A stretch of DNA of 16,498 bases from CBDUVZ01 sp965370805 (GTDB lineage Bacteria; Hydrothermota; Tepidihabitantia; Tepidihabitantales; Tepidihabitantaceae). The stretch spans positions 1-16,498 of the forward strand of contig CBDUVZ010000064.1 of the NCBI GenBank assembly GCA_965370805.1. Direction: 5' to 3'. Positions 8,352 through 15,024 of this stretch are shown here, piece by piece. The position numbers were made by a program, and so were the translations under genes. Under the pieces are notes generated by a model, which saw only the letters and a list, made by a program, of their open reading frames with translations, had not been told where the DNA came from and did not search any database. The first letter of the stretch is position 1, and every line of letters begins with the position of its first letter.

Positions 8352-10577
8352 ATGCACTTGCCTCTTAGCGGGCGGCGGGGCACTTCACCAGGGTGCCCCG
8401 CCGCCCTTTCGGGCGGTACAGTCAGGACCGGACGGCTGGCCCGGCTGGTCGGCGTTTTCTTTGTGCTGGCGATTGCCGCGCGAGTTCTCGGCGCGCAATG
8501 GACCGTGGCGGTCTACATGTGCGCGGATAACGGCCTCAATGACCAGGCGTACGTCGATATCGGAGAGATGATGTCGGTCGGGTCGACCGATGAGGTCAAT
8601 ATCGTCATCCAGGTGGACAACGCCGCCCGGGATACGCATCCCGATTGTCGTCGGTACCGGGTCGTAAAGGGCGGACTGGAGCCGCTGGGGGAACTGGGCG
8701 AAGTGGACATGGCGGATACCGCGGTGCTCGGTGAATTCGCCCGGTTCGTCAAGCAGAACTACCCGGCCCGGAACTACTTCTTCATCCTCTGGGACCACGG
8801 CGACGGCTGGACCGAAGGCTACGGTCCGGCCCGCTCAATCTTCATCGACGAGTCGCACAGCCACTCGATGGGCGTGGCCGGCGGCGAGCTGGCGGCAGCG
8901 CTTGCCGCGGTGCGGCAGGCCCTCGGAGTCCGGGTGAAGGTCCTCGGTTTCGACGCCTGCCTGATGGGGATGGTGGAAGTTGCGTGTGAGGTACAGGATG
9001 CTTGTGACTACCTGCTGGCCTCGGAAGGCCTGGTGCCCTGGGGCGGCTGGCCTTACCAGGACGTGCTGGCGCTCTTGGCGGCCCGTCCGACCGACACGCC
9101 GGCGGAGTTCCTGCCCGGAATGTGCGATGCCTATCTGGCCGAGTATCCGAACGACAACATCTGCCTGTCGGCAGTAGACATGCGGCAACTCGACCGGGTG
9201 CTGCCGGTGGCGCGGGCTACCTTGAAGGACAGCCTTGACCCGACTAATCCGGCTTTCGTCCAGGCCCGGGAGGCAGTGCAGACGTTCCCTTCCATCTCCG
9301 GCAGGCCGCCCTGCGCGTCCGATGACCAGGTCGACCTGATTCACTACTGGGAACTGGCTCCGGAAGCGGGAACCGGGGCGCTGCGTTCGATGTTCGTTCC
9401 GCTGCCGACTGCGAACCGGACAAGCGGGGACTACGCCGAAGCGAGAGGAATCGCGGTCTGGTTTCCGGACAACTACCTCGTGCTCAAAGCCCAGGCCGGT
9501 TCGTACCGGAAGCTGGCCTTCGCGGATTCCGTTCCCTGGCTTGAGTTCCTGAACCGGTATTTCGGCAGCGATGACGTCAGGCCCACGCAGCCCGCAATCA
9601 GCGACATCCGACTCGGCGGCCGCGGTGACCTGCGGTTCTGGTGGAGCCGTTCCTGCGATCTCGCACCGGTGACCTACGACCTTCATGAGGTGAGTTCGCC
9701 GTCCGAGGTGCTGGTCGATTGCGGCGACAGTCTCGGCAACTGGAGCGCTGTGGGTTGGACCACCAGTGAATGGCACGTTCACTCACGGACACGGGCGTTC
9801 TTTTCCGGCTCGGCATCGAACCTGGACAACCAACTGGTCCTGGTGCGGCCGTTGAAGCTGGAACAGGGAGGGTTGCTGTCCTGCTACGTTTACTACTCCA
9901 CCGAAGAGATCCTGGATTCGGCGGGCGGCTTCAAACGGGATGTCTGCTACGTCGAATGGTCGGAGGACAAAGTCGACTGGCGGCCGCTCGATTCGCTGTA
10001 CGGTTCGGCGGAGTACTGGCAGGAGTTGCGCTACGTGTTGCCCGGTTCCGAGGAATTGTATTTGCGCTTCCGGTACGTGAGTGACGGCAGCAGCAACGGG
10101 CTGGGGTTTTTCCTCGATGACCTCAAGGTCCAGGCGTTTGGGCAGTCGCGGATTGCCGCTGAAGCCATCAAGGACACAACCTGCTACCTGTTCAACGTTC
10201 CGCGCGACGAGTACAGCTACTTCGTGACCGCTGCCGATTCGTTCGGCAACGTGTCGATTGCCAGTCAGTTCTACCCGTCCGGGAGTCCGATCCAAATAGA
10301 AACCTGGGCCGAACCCTACACCAGACCGGCGCCGTTCGCCGGTCCGTGTGAATTGTGGGTCGATTTCCCGGAAGGGGAGACGCCCGATGTCGCCATCTAC
10401 ACCCTGTCAGGGACGCTGGTCAGGAAGTTCGAGGACGTCACTGACCGGTTCCTGGAGTGGGACGGGCGGAACGAAGCCGGCAGTGAGTTGGCCGACGGCG
10501 TCTACTTGGTTGTGGTCACGGGCAGCGGGTTCCGCAAGACGGGTAAGGTCGCCAGGGTTACCCGCGGCGGCGAGTAG
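8352..10577 (+). CDS. Clostripain-family (C11) cysteine peptidase with jelly-roll and FlgD-like C-terminal domains
   Basis: A secreted cysteine endopeptidase of up to 741 residues. A long N-terminal leader has its hydrophobic core at about 32-46, with cleavage near LGA/QWTVAVYMCADNGLND. The catalytic domain (about 50-400) carries the dyad: His149 in WDHGDGW and Cys203 in LGFDACLMG. Clan CD peptidases of this family usually cut after basic residues. Residues about 454-597 form a jelly-roll/MAM-like domain (FFLDDLKV at its end). About 672-741 is a FlgD-like domain (VAIYTLSGTLVRKFE, WDGRNEAGSELADGVYLV). The start is uncertain: 8352 is the only ATG before the mature protein. It has no Shine-Dalgarno, and the 14-bp hairpin follows it; GTG 8463 would leave too short a signal. 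It follows the PorV-type gene by 18 bases, so it is a candidate cargo of that protein, as gingipain-like peptidases are in type IX systems (inference). Confidence 0.88.
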   Translation: MHLPLSGRRGTSPGCPAALSGGTVRTGRLARLVGVFFVLAIAARVLGAQWTVAVYMCADNGLNDQAYVDIGEMMSVGSTDEVNIVIQVDNAARDTHPDCRRYRVVKGGLEPLGELGEVDMADTAVLGEFARFVKQNYPARNYFFILWDHGDGWTEGYGPARSIFIDESHSHSMGVAGGELAAALAAVRQALGVRVKVLGFDACLMGMVEVACEVQDACDYLLASEGLVPWGGWPYQDVLALLAARPTDTPAEFLPGMCDAYLAEYPNDNICLSAVDMRQLDRVLPVARATLKDSLDPTNPAFVQAREAVQTFPSISGRPPCASDDQVDLIHYWELAPEAGTGALRSMFVPLPTANRTSGDYAEARGIAVWFPDNYLVLKAQAGSYRKLAFADSVPWLEFLNRYFGSDDVRPTQPAISDIRLGGRGDLRFWWSRSCDLAPVTYDLHEVSSPSEVLVDCGDSLGNWSAVGWTTSEWHVHSRTRAFFSGSASNLDNQLVLVRPLKLEQGGLLSCYVYYSTEEILDSAGGFKRDVCYVEWSEDKVDWRPLDSLYGSAEYWQELRYVLPGSEELYLRFRYVSDGSSNGLGFFLDDLKVQAFGQSRIAAEAIKDTTCYLFNVPRDEYSYFVTAADSFGNVSIASQFYPSGSPIQIETWAEPYTRPAPFAGPCELWVDFPEGETPDVAIYTLSGTLVRKFEDVTDRFLEWDGRNEAGSELADGVYLVVVTGSGFRKTGKVARVTRGGE
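8370..8409 (+). terminator. Perfect 14-bp hairpin followed by TTT (terminator or attenuator-like)
   Basis: GGGCGGCGGGGCAC (8370-8383) is the exact inverse complement of GTGCCCCGCCGCCC (8393-8406), with a 9-base loop and then TTT. It lies 36 bases after the PorV-family stop and 18 bases inside the peptidase reading frame. The short T-run makes termination partial at best, so it may reduce rather than block expression of the peptidase or stabilise the upstream mRNA 3' end. Confidence 0.6.
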
Positions 10578-10592
10578 GCTCCGGTTCGTCCG

Positions 10593-11993
10593 TCAGTCGG
10601 GCAGGATTTTGCCCGGGTTCAGGATGCCGTCCGGGTCAAGGGCGCGCTTGAGATTCCCCATCAGCTTCAGCTCGGCCGGGCCGAGTGCTTTCCGCATCAG
10701 GTGCCTCTTCTCCGAACCGATGCCGTGCTCGGCCGATATCTGACCGCCGCGCGCAAGCACGAAGTCAACCAGTTCGTCAACGAGCGCGCGGCAGGATTCG
10801 CGCCACGTTTCGCTTTCGCCTTCCCGACAGATGTCGACGTGGATGTTGCCGTCGCCGACGTGGCCGAACGGGACAATCGGTGTCCGGTACTTGCGTTCGA
10901 GGCCGGCAATCATCTCGACGGTTGCAGGGATTTCGGCAAGGGGCACGACGATATCTTCGGCCACCACTTCGGGATACAGCTCTTTCAGGACTTCGGCCAG
11001 CTTCCGGCGGGCGGTCCAGAGCCGGGCCTGGTCGGTCGGGTTGTCGGCAACGAGCGGCTCGCGGGCCCCGAGTTCCATCGCTGCCTCGCCAAGCCGGACG
11101 CAGTCGTCGAGTACCTGGTTCCGGTCGTTGCCTTCCAGTTCGACCAGCACGTGGATTGCGGCATCCGGAAACGGCAGGTCTGATTTCAGCACCCGGTTGC
11201 AGGCTTCGATGCCCTTCCGCTCGATGAACTCAACCACGGCCGGTACGAGTCGGGTGTCGTGAATGACCCGCAGGATGAGGTCGGTTCCCTGGCTCAACCG
11301 CTCGAACGGGATGAGCACGTCGATCTGGTGCTTCGGTTTCGGTATCAGCTTGAGAGCGATTTCGGTGATGATTGCGAGCGTACCTTCGGACCCGATCAGG
11401 AGCTTGTTCAGGTCGTAGCCGGTGACGTTTTTGTGCAGCTTGCCGCCGTAGCGGATTTCGCTGCCGTCGGCCAGGACCGCTTCCAGACCGCGGACATAGT
11501 CGCCGGTGACCCCGTACTTGAAGGCGTGGGGTCCGCCCGCATTGGTCGCGACATTGCCGCCGATGGAGCAGTCCTCCAGCGATGCCGGGTCAACCGGATA
11601 GTAGAGGCCGGCCTCAGCGCATGCCTTCTGCAGGTTGTCGACGACCACCCCCGGCTGGGTGCGGACGATGAGGTTGTCGGCGTCGACCTCAATGACCCGG
11701 TTCATCAGTTCCAAAGAGACCATGATGCCGCCGTGGACGGCAATCGAGCCTCCGGCGAGACCGGTGCCGAGGCCGCGCGGGGTGACCGGAATCCGTTCCT
11801 GCCGGGCGAGCCGAACGACTTCAGCGATTTCGCCGGTGGTCGCTACCTTGACGAGCACGTCCGGCGGAAGCCGGGGGCCCGGGCTTTCGTCCCGGGCGTA
11901 GTCAACCAGAGCGGCCGGATCGGTGATGACCCGGCACGACTGGGTTATCTCTTTGAGTCTTTTGAGGACCGCCGGAACTACCGGGCGGTACAT
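10593..11993 (-). CDS. glcD: GlcD-type FAD-linked oxidase (glycolate/D-lactate/2-hydroxyacid dehydrogenase family)
   Basis: A 466-residue flavoprotein of the PCMH/VAO fold, full length for the family. FAD-binding motifs: PRGLGTGLAGG (72-82), YPVDPAS (132-138), CSIGGNVATNAGGPH (142-156) and TGYDLNKLLIGSEGTLAI (191-208). The C-terminal FAD-oxidase domain has HVGDGNIHVD (378-387) and SAEHGIGSEK (420-429), which in the family contribute to metal and substrate binding. It oxidises a 2-hydroxy acid such as glycolate or D-lactate to the 2-oxo acid; the exact substrate cannot be settled, and no GlcE/GlcF subunit is seen in the window. It lies 24 bases downstream of the thioredoxin stop with no clear Shine-Dalgarno, so it is probably co-transcribed. 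It converges on the peptidase gene, with only 15 bases between their stops. Confidence 0.93.
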   Translation of the reverse strand: MYRPVVPAVLKRLKEITQSCRVITDPAALVDYARDESPGPRLPPDVLVKVATTGEIAEVVRLARQERIPVTPRGLGTGLAGGSIAVHGGIMVSLELMNRVIEVDADNLIVRTQPGVVVDNLQKACAEAGLYYPVDPASLEDCSIGGNVATNAGGPHAFKYGVTGDYVRGLEAVLADGSEIRYGGKLHKNVTGYDLNKLLIGSEGTLAIITEIALKLIPKPKHQIDVLIPFERLSQGTDLILRVIHDTRLVPAVVEFIERKGIEACNRVLKSDLPFPDAAIHVLVELEGNDRNQVLDDCVRLGEAAMELGAREPLVADNPTDQARLWTARRKLAEVLKELYPEVVAEDIVVPLAEIPATVEMIAGLERKYRTPIVPFGHVGDGNIHVDICREGESETWRESCRALVDELVDFVLARGGQISAEHGIGSEKRHLMRKALGPAELKLMGNLKRALDPDGILNPGKILPD

Positions 11994-12017
11994 GCTGCTG
12001 ACCGGCCGCGAACCGGA

Positions 12018-12344
12018 CTAGCCCAGATGGGGCTCGACTTTTCCGGTCAGCATCTCCTCGGGCATGAGCCCGACCATTCGTTCCACCTCTTTGCCGTCCT
12101 TGAAAACAATCAGGGTCGGGATGCCGGTGATGCCGAACTTGCCCGGGGTTTCGGGGCTTTCGTCGGTGTTGAGCTTGCAGACTTTGAGCTTGCCGTTGAA
12201 CTTCTCAGCCAGTTTCTCGACGATGGGTGTGATACCGTGACATGGACCACACCACGGAGCCCAGAAATCGACGAGAACGGAGGTTTCGGCTTTCAGCACT
12301 TCGGCTTCGAAATTATGGTCAGAAACGTGGATAATGTCGGCCAT
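12018..12344 (-). CDS. trxA: Thioredoxin
   Basis: A 108-residue cytoplasmic dithiol-disulfide oxidoreductase of the normal family length. It shows FWAPWCGPC with the redox pair Cys32/Cys35, the cis-proline in GIPT (Pro76), and the ending GLMPEEML. His follows the second cysteine where most thioredoxins have Lys or Arg, and a third cysteine is present at residue 56; both are minor departures. No signal peptide is present. Start ATG at 12344 is preceded by AAAAGGAGAT (12351-12360). It is followed closely by the GlcD-type gene. The 151-base gap upstream could hold its own promoter, but I found no convincing one. Confidence 0.96.
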   Translation of the reverse strand: MADIIHVSDHNFEAEVLKAETSVLVDFWAPWCGPCHGITPIVEKLAEKFNGKLKVCKLNTDESPETPGKFGITGIPTLIVFKDGKEVERMVGLMPEEMLTGKVEPHLG

Positions 12345-12417
12345 TTCTGTATCTCCTTTTTGCTTCTCCGGGTGGAACTGATTCCCGGACCGGAGGGCGC
12401 TTTCGAATCATCAACCG

Positions 12418-12438
12418 GCTGCAGCACATTGCTGCAGC
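12418..12438. repeat. 9-bp perfect inverted repeat between thioredoxin and the DUF4097-like gene
   Basis: GCTGCAGCA (12418-12426), CAT, TGCTGCAGC (12430-12438). The hairpin lies in the 151-base gap downstream of the DUF4097-like gene and upstream of thioredoxin. It has no T-run on either strand, so it is either a weak transcript end, an RNA-stability element or an operator. Confidence 0.45.
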
Positions 12439-12495
12439 TTCACGTGCCATTACTGTTTTGACTCCGGGACCGGTGCCGGGATTCCGATATCCGGG

Positions 12496-13311
12496 CTACC
12501 GGGCGCGGATTATGACGTTCCCATTGCTGGTCGAAACTTCGATAGTCGATGCACCGGAGCCGATCGTCCCGGCCTTGTGGGTGCGTTCCGATGTGTCGTA
12601 CTTGACCGAGCCTGACGGAAACCCGACGATTGTGACGTCTCCATTGGACGTCGACGCGTCGAACTCCGCGGAGACGTCGTCCGGCAAGGAGAGCGTCACG
12701 TTACCGTTAGAGGTCTCCAGGATTGCCGATTCGGTTGCACCCAGTTCGGCCAGGTCACAGTCGATTATGCCGTTTGAGGTCTCGATGGTGATGCCGCCGT
12801 AGTGGACCTGGACCGTGACGTTGCCGTCGCTCGTATTCAGTACCATCTGTCCCCTGGTATCGAGGAGCGACATGTCGCCATTGCTGGTTGACGCCGCCGC
12901 GCCGGCAATCATGCTGGTCAGAGCGATGTCACCGTTGCTGGTCGTCAGGTGGAGCCAGGTTGAGTCCGATGCCTGGACTTCGAACTCGGCTCCGTAGTTG
13001 CGGCTGCCGCCGGGCATGTCGGCTTCGAACTGCAACTCGGTCTCGACGACGGTATCGGTGATGACGATATTGTCGATTGCGCCTTCCGCATCGGCTTTGT
13101 CCCGGCCGTAGCAGCGGCGGGTAATATCGGCGGTGATGAGCGTGTCGGCTGTGGCTGAGACCGCTATTCCGCCGTTCTTCGTGATAACCGAAACGCTGCC
13201 GATGCCGGCAGCCGGATACGTGCGGGTCTCCGGCAGTTCCAGCTTGTACGTGTACAGGCATCCTGCCGTCAGGACGGCGATAAGGACAAGCGGGATGAGT
13301 CGTCGGGTCAT
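12496..13311 (-). CDS. DUF4097-like lipoprotein with repeated SNG(D/N) beta-solenoid rungs
   Basis: A 271-residue putative lipoprotein. It has a clear lipobox, LTAGC, with Cys18. The body resembles the DUF4097 'putative adhesin' family: the core TSNG(D/N) or a close variant recurs seven times (TTSNGDIAL, STSNGDMSL, NTSDGNVTV, ETSNGIIDC, ETSNGNVTL, STSNGDVTI, STSNGNVII), mostly 17-22 residues apart with one longer interval. This is the pattern of a right-handed beta-solenoid with one turn per repeat. Family function is poorly known; some members are anchored next to sensors or transporters. Start ATG 13311 follows GGAGG (13316-13320). The gap to the upstream gene is 12 bases, so the two are co-transcribed. 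It is probably a periplasmic or surface scaffold, by inference. Confidence 0.85.
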   Translation of the reverse strand: MTRRLIPLVLIAVLTAGCLYTYKLELPETRTYPAAGIGSVSVITKNGGIAVSATADTLITADITRRCYGRDKADAEGAIDNIVITDTVVETELQFEADMPGGSRNYGAEFEVQASDSTWLHLTTSNGDIALTSMIAGAAASTSNGDMSLLDTRGQMVLNTSDGNVTVQVHYGGITIETSNGIIDCDLAELGATESAILETSNGNVTLSLPDDVSAEFDASTSNGDVTIVGFPSGSVKYDTSERTHKAGTIGSGASTIEVSTSNGNVIIRAR

Positions 13312-13323
13312 TGTTCCTCCATG

Positions 13324-14013
13324 CTAGAAACCGGGAGTGCTGGTCTCGGGGGCGGGCAGCAGCAGGAACCCCAACGAGAAGACCGGACCACCGAGTTTCG
13401 TGCCGGGGGCGTTGTTGATTTCGGCACCGTTCGACAGATGCCAGCCGACGGTCATCGGCGAATAGAGATAGCCGACCCGGAGCGCCACGCCGTAGCGACC
13501 ACTGCCCGTCGGGGTGGAAAGGCCGAGTTCAAGAGCACCCATACCGGCCAGCTTCATACCCGAGGCGATGCTGGCGTTCCGGCCCGGGTTGTGGAGCAGG
13601 GAGTCGAGGCTGATATCCCTACTTTTCGTCCTGATGTTGAACGACTGGCTCAGCCCGCCGACCGCGACCATCGGGATGATAGTAAGAAAGCTGAAAGGTG
13701 TGATTTTCAGTCCGACCTCACCCATGATGGCGGTCGCGTCCGTCCGGAGTTGGTAGTTCTCGTTCTCGACATCGTCCCAGGTGCGGAAGAAGAGCGGGCC
13801 GACCAGGAAACCGTTGACGTTCGAGCGCAGCTCAAGGCCCCAGCCGTACTGGCGGACGTGAGCCTCGGGTATGGCGGGCTCAGCCCCCGCGAACGCAGCA
13901 TTGAACCCACCTACGTCAGGCTGGTACGCGGCGGCAAAAGGTACGAGCCAGCCTTCTTGGGCAGGCGCAACGGTCAAAGCAGCCAGCAGAAGTAATGGTG
14001 CAGCTATTCGCAT
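13324..14013 (-). CDS. Small exported outer-membrane-barrel-like protein
   Basis: A 229-residue protein. The start at 14013 follows AAAGGAGA (14018-14025) and gives a compact signal peptide (MRIAAPLLLLAALTVAPAQ, cleavage near APA/Q). A longer frame from TTG 14058 is rejected because that codon is the first triplet of the -35 box. Alternating hydrophobic/polar strands rich in Gly and aromatic residues (GLELRSNVNGFLVGPLFFRTW, VGLKITPFSFLTIIPMVAVGG, YGVALRVGYLYSPMTVGWHL) and the terminal Phe suggest an 8-10-strand barrel. I recognise no named family. It heads the minus-strand operon with the DUF4097-like lipoprotein, and the two may act together in the outer membrane. Confidence 0.8.
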   Translation of the reverse strand: MRIAAPLLLLAALTVAPAQEGWLVPFAAAYQPDVGGFNAAFAGAEPAIPEAHVRQYGWGLELRSNVNGFLVGPLFFRTWDDVENENYQLRTDATAIMGEVGLKITPFSFLTIIPMVAVGGLSQSFNIRTKSRDISLDSLLHNPGRNASIASGMKLAGMGALELGLSTPTGSGRYGVALRVGYLYSPMTVGWHLSNGAEINNAPGTKLGGPVFSLGFLLLPAPETSTPGF

Positions 14014-14017
14014 TCTT

Positions 14018-14025
14018 TCTCCTTT
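14018..14025 (-). promoter_or_regulatory. Shine-Dalgarno AAAGGAGA that sets the barrel gene start
   Basis: AAAGGAGA on the minus strand lies 4 bases before the ATG at 14013. The predicted transcription start (about 14025) falls on its first base, so the leader would consist of little more than this site. Confidence 0.75.
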
Positions 14026-14030
14026 GGGCC

Positions 14031-14058
14031 AGTATAGACGGTCGGCCTGAACTGTCAA
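14031..14058 (-). promoter_or_regulatory. Strong sigma70-like promoter of the minus-strand operon
   Basis: On the minus strand: TTGACA (14058-14053), a 16-base spacer, then TATACT (14036-14031), matching the consensus at 11 of 12 positions. The expected start is about A14025, giving a leader of about 12 bases. Confidence 0.75.
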
Positions 14059-14150
14059 TCAGGGTCGGAGATGATTGCGGGTTGCTCCGGCACCCAAGAC
14101 ATCTGCAACCGGCACAATGTGCATGACTACTGGTGGCATTCCGAGTTCGT

Positions 14151-14190
14151 TTCCTCTCCCTGGAGGGAGAGGATCAAGGTGAGGGTGAAG
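14151..14190. repeat. Dispersed palindromic repeat of the CCTCTCCCT/AGGGAGAGG type
   Basis: CCTCTCCCT (14153-14161), GG, AGGGAGAGG (14164-14172), followed by ATCAAGGTGAGGGTGAAGG. From general knowledge, this palindrome plus a GGTGAGGGTG tail matches a short intergenic repeat family seen in many copies across diverse GC-rich bacterial genomes. The perfect 9-bp stem could act as an mRNA-stabilising or transcript-end hairpin. Confidence 0.7.
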
Positions 14191-14213
14191 GATTCCCTGC
14201 CGCAGACCCCGTT

Positions 14214-14250
14214 GTCATTGCGAAGGAGCGAAGCGACTGCGGCTATCTTC
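14214..14250. repeat. Dispersed repeat of the TCATTGCGA-GGAGCGAAGCGAC family
   Basis: TCATTGCGA starts at 14215, followed by AGGAGCGAAGCGACTGCGG (14224-14242) and CTATCTT. From memory, this resembles a repeat found many times in intergenic regions of many environmental bacteria, with consensus near TCATTGCGAGGAGCGAAGCG and ending GCAATCT. This copy carries small differences from that consensus. Confidence 0.65.
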
Positions 14251-14345
14251 CGCCTGGCTGCCAGCCGTCAGCCATCTGCCGCCCTGCCCGAGAAGCCGGT
14301 GATGCGGGAAGAGACAGCAGCAAGCAGCATTGTGTCTCCGAATAC

Positions 14346-14666
14346 CTACGTCTTGCCCGGTCGTCTGCGACCACGGGTCGGCCGTTTGTCAGAGGCTTTG
14401 AACCCGGCCGCAGTCTTTGAGCCCGTCGGCACATCCTCCCATTGGGTGCCTCTTCCGGCCCGGATACTCGCCCGCGCCCGCTCAATCCGCTCCAGGAAGG
14501 AGGGGTCGTTCTCAAGTCGGTATTCAAACCAGTCGTCCTCGCTTTCAAAGCCGATGAGCACGCCGACAGGTTTGCCGTGTCGGGTGATAACGACTTCCTC
14601 TTTCGCCGCGTCACGAAGATACTCCGACAGGTGGTCCTTCACCCTAGCCAACGCTACTTTCTTCAT
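14346..14666 (-). CDS. Phd/YefM-type antitoxin
   Basis: A 106-residue type II antitoxin that should bind the neighbouring RelE/ParE-type toxin and DNA at its own promoter. The N-terminal Phd/YefM-type part is visible: KVALARVKDHLSEYLRDA (3-20), then EEVVITRHGKPVGVLIGF (23-40), followed by the toxin-binding helical part with SEDDWFEYRLENDPSFLERIERAR (42-65). Start ATG 14666 has AGGAG 6 bases upstream (14673-14677). The gene begins inside the toxin gene, with a 23-base overlap, so translation is probably coupled. Residues about 80-106 form a basic, low-complexity tail (GRRRPGKT at the end) longer than I expect for the family, and may be read-through into former intergenic sequence. Confidence 0.88.
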   Translation of the reverse strand: MKKVALARVKDHLSEYLRDAAKEEVVITRHGKPVGVLIGFESEDDWFEYRLENDPSFLERIERARASIRAGRGTQWEDVPTGSKTAAGFKASDKRPTRGRRRPGKT

Positions 14667-14955
14667 CGTAGACTCCTGTTCTCTTCAGCCAGGCCGTGGC
14701 CTGCGATTTCTCCACAATAGCCAGCACTTCCACTTCATCGTCCCGCACGTCATAGAACACGCGGACATTCCCGACGCGCAGCCGATACTGTGGCCTCCGG
14801 GTGCCCCGCAGACGCTTGATGCGATTCCTACTGACCTGCATCGGCCGATGCAGCAGGTGTCGGTTGATTGCATCCCGTACTTCTGCCCGGCTGCGAGCCG
14901 GCAGGGCGCGGTAGTCGTCGCGGGCCTCGAGCGCGAACACGACCCGGTGTTCCAT
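14644..14955 (-). CDS. RelE/ParE-superfamily toxin
   Basis: A 103-residue type II toxin; relatives are ribosome-dependent mRNA nucleases (RelE) or gyrase poisons (ParE), and sequence alone does not settle which. Visible features are the N-terminal helices (EARDDYRALPARSRAEVRDAI), a basic central segment (SRNRIKRLRGTRRPQYRLRV, 42-61) and the final strands VRVFYDVRDDEVEVLAIVEKS (64-84). It precedes its antitoxin in transcription order and overlaps it by 23 bases, the reverse of the usual antitoxin-first order. No Shine-Dalgarno precedes ATG 14955. The promoter -10 box ends only 9 bases upstream, so the mRNA leader should be about 3 bases. Confidence 0.88.
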   Translation of the reverse strand: MEHRVVFALEARDDYRALPARSRAEVRDAINRHLLHRPMQVSRNRIKRLRGTRRPQYRLRVGNVRVFYDVRDDEVEVLAIVEKSQATAWLKRTGVYDEESSVG

Positions 14956-14964
14956 TCTGGCCAG

Positions 14965-14993
14965 ATGATAGCCAAATCCTGGCCGGTCGTCAA
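14965..14993 (-). promoter_or_regulatory. Sigma70-like promoter of the toxin-antitoxin operon
   Basis: On the minus strand: TTGACG (14993-14988), a 17-base spacer, then TATCAT (14970-14965), matching consensus at 10 of 12 positions. The predicted start is about A14958. CTGGCC occurs on both sides of the -10 box (14958-14963 and 14979-14984 on the plus strand) and could be an autoregulatory operator. Confidence 0.65.
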
Positions 14994-15024
14994 TGCTTGC
15001 GCTTGGCCCAAGAACCGGAATAGA

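Larger units (their letters stand above)
14059..14345. other. Intergenic region with dispersed repeats, no gene
   Basis: This stretch lies between the antitoxin stop and the -35 box of the barrel gene. It holds the two short repeats listed separately (14151-14190 and 14214-14250). No coding frame here has a ribosome site or a recognisable product, and I saw no T-run terminator for the toxin-antitoxin operon. Confidence 0.6.

Noticed and set aside
10598..10615. CGGGCA/TGCCCG hairpin as a bidirectional terminator between the convergent genes
   Set aside because: It lies inside the conserved NPGKIL end of the GlcD-type protein, is only 6 bp, and has no following T-run on the plus strand.
11259..12461. 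400-codon plus-strand frame opposite the GlcD-type and thioredoxin genes
   Set aside because: Both minus-strand genes have full sets of family motifs; this frame is their complement.
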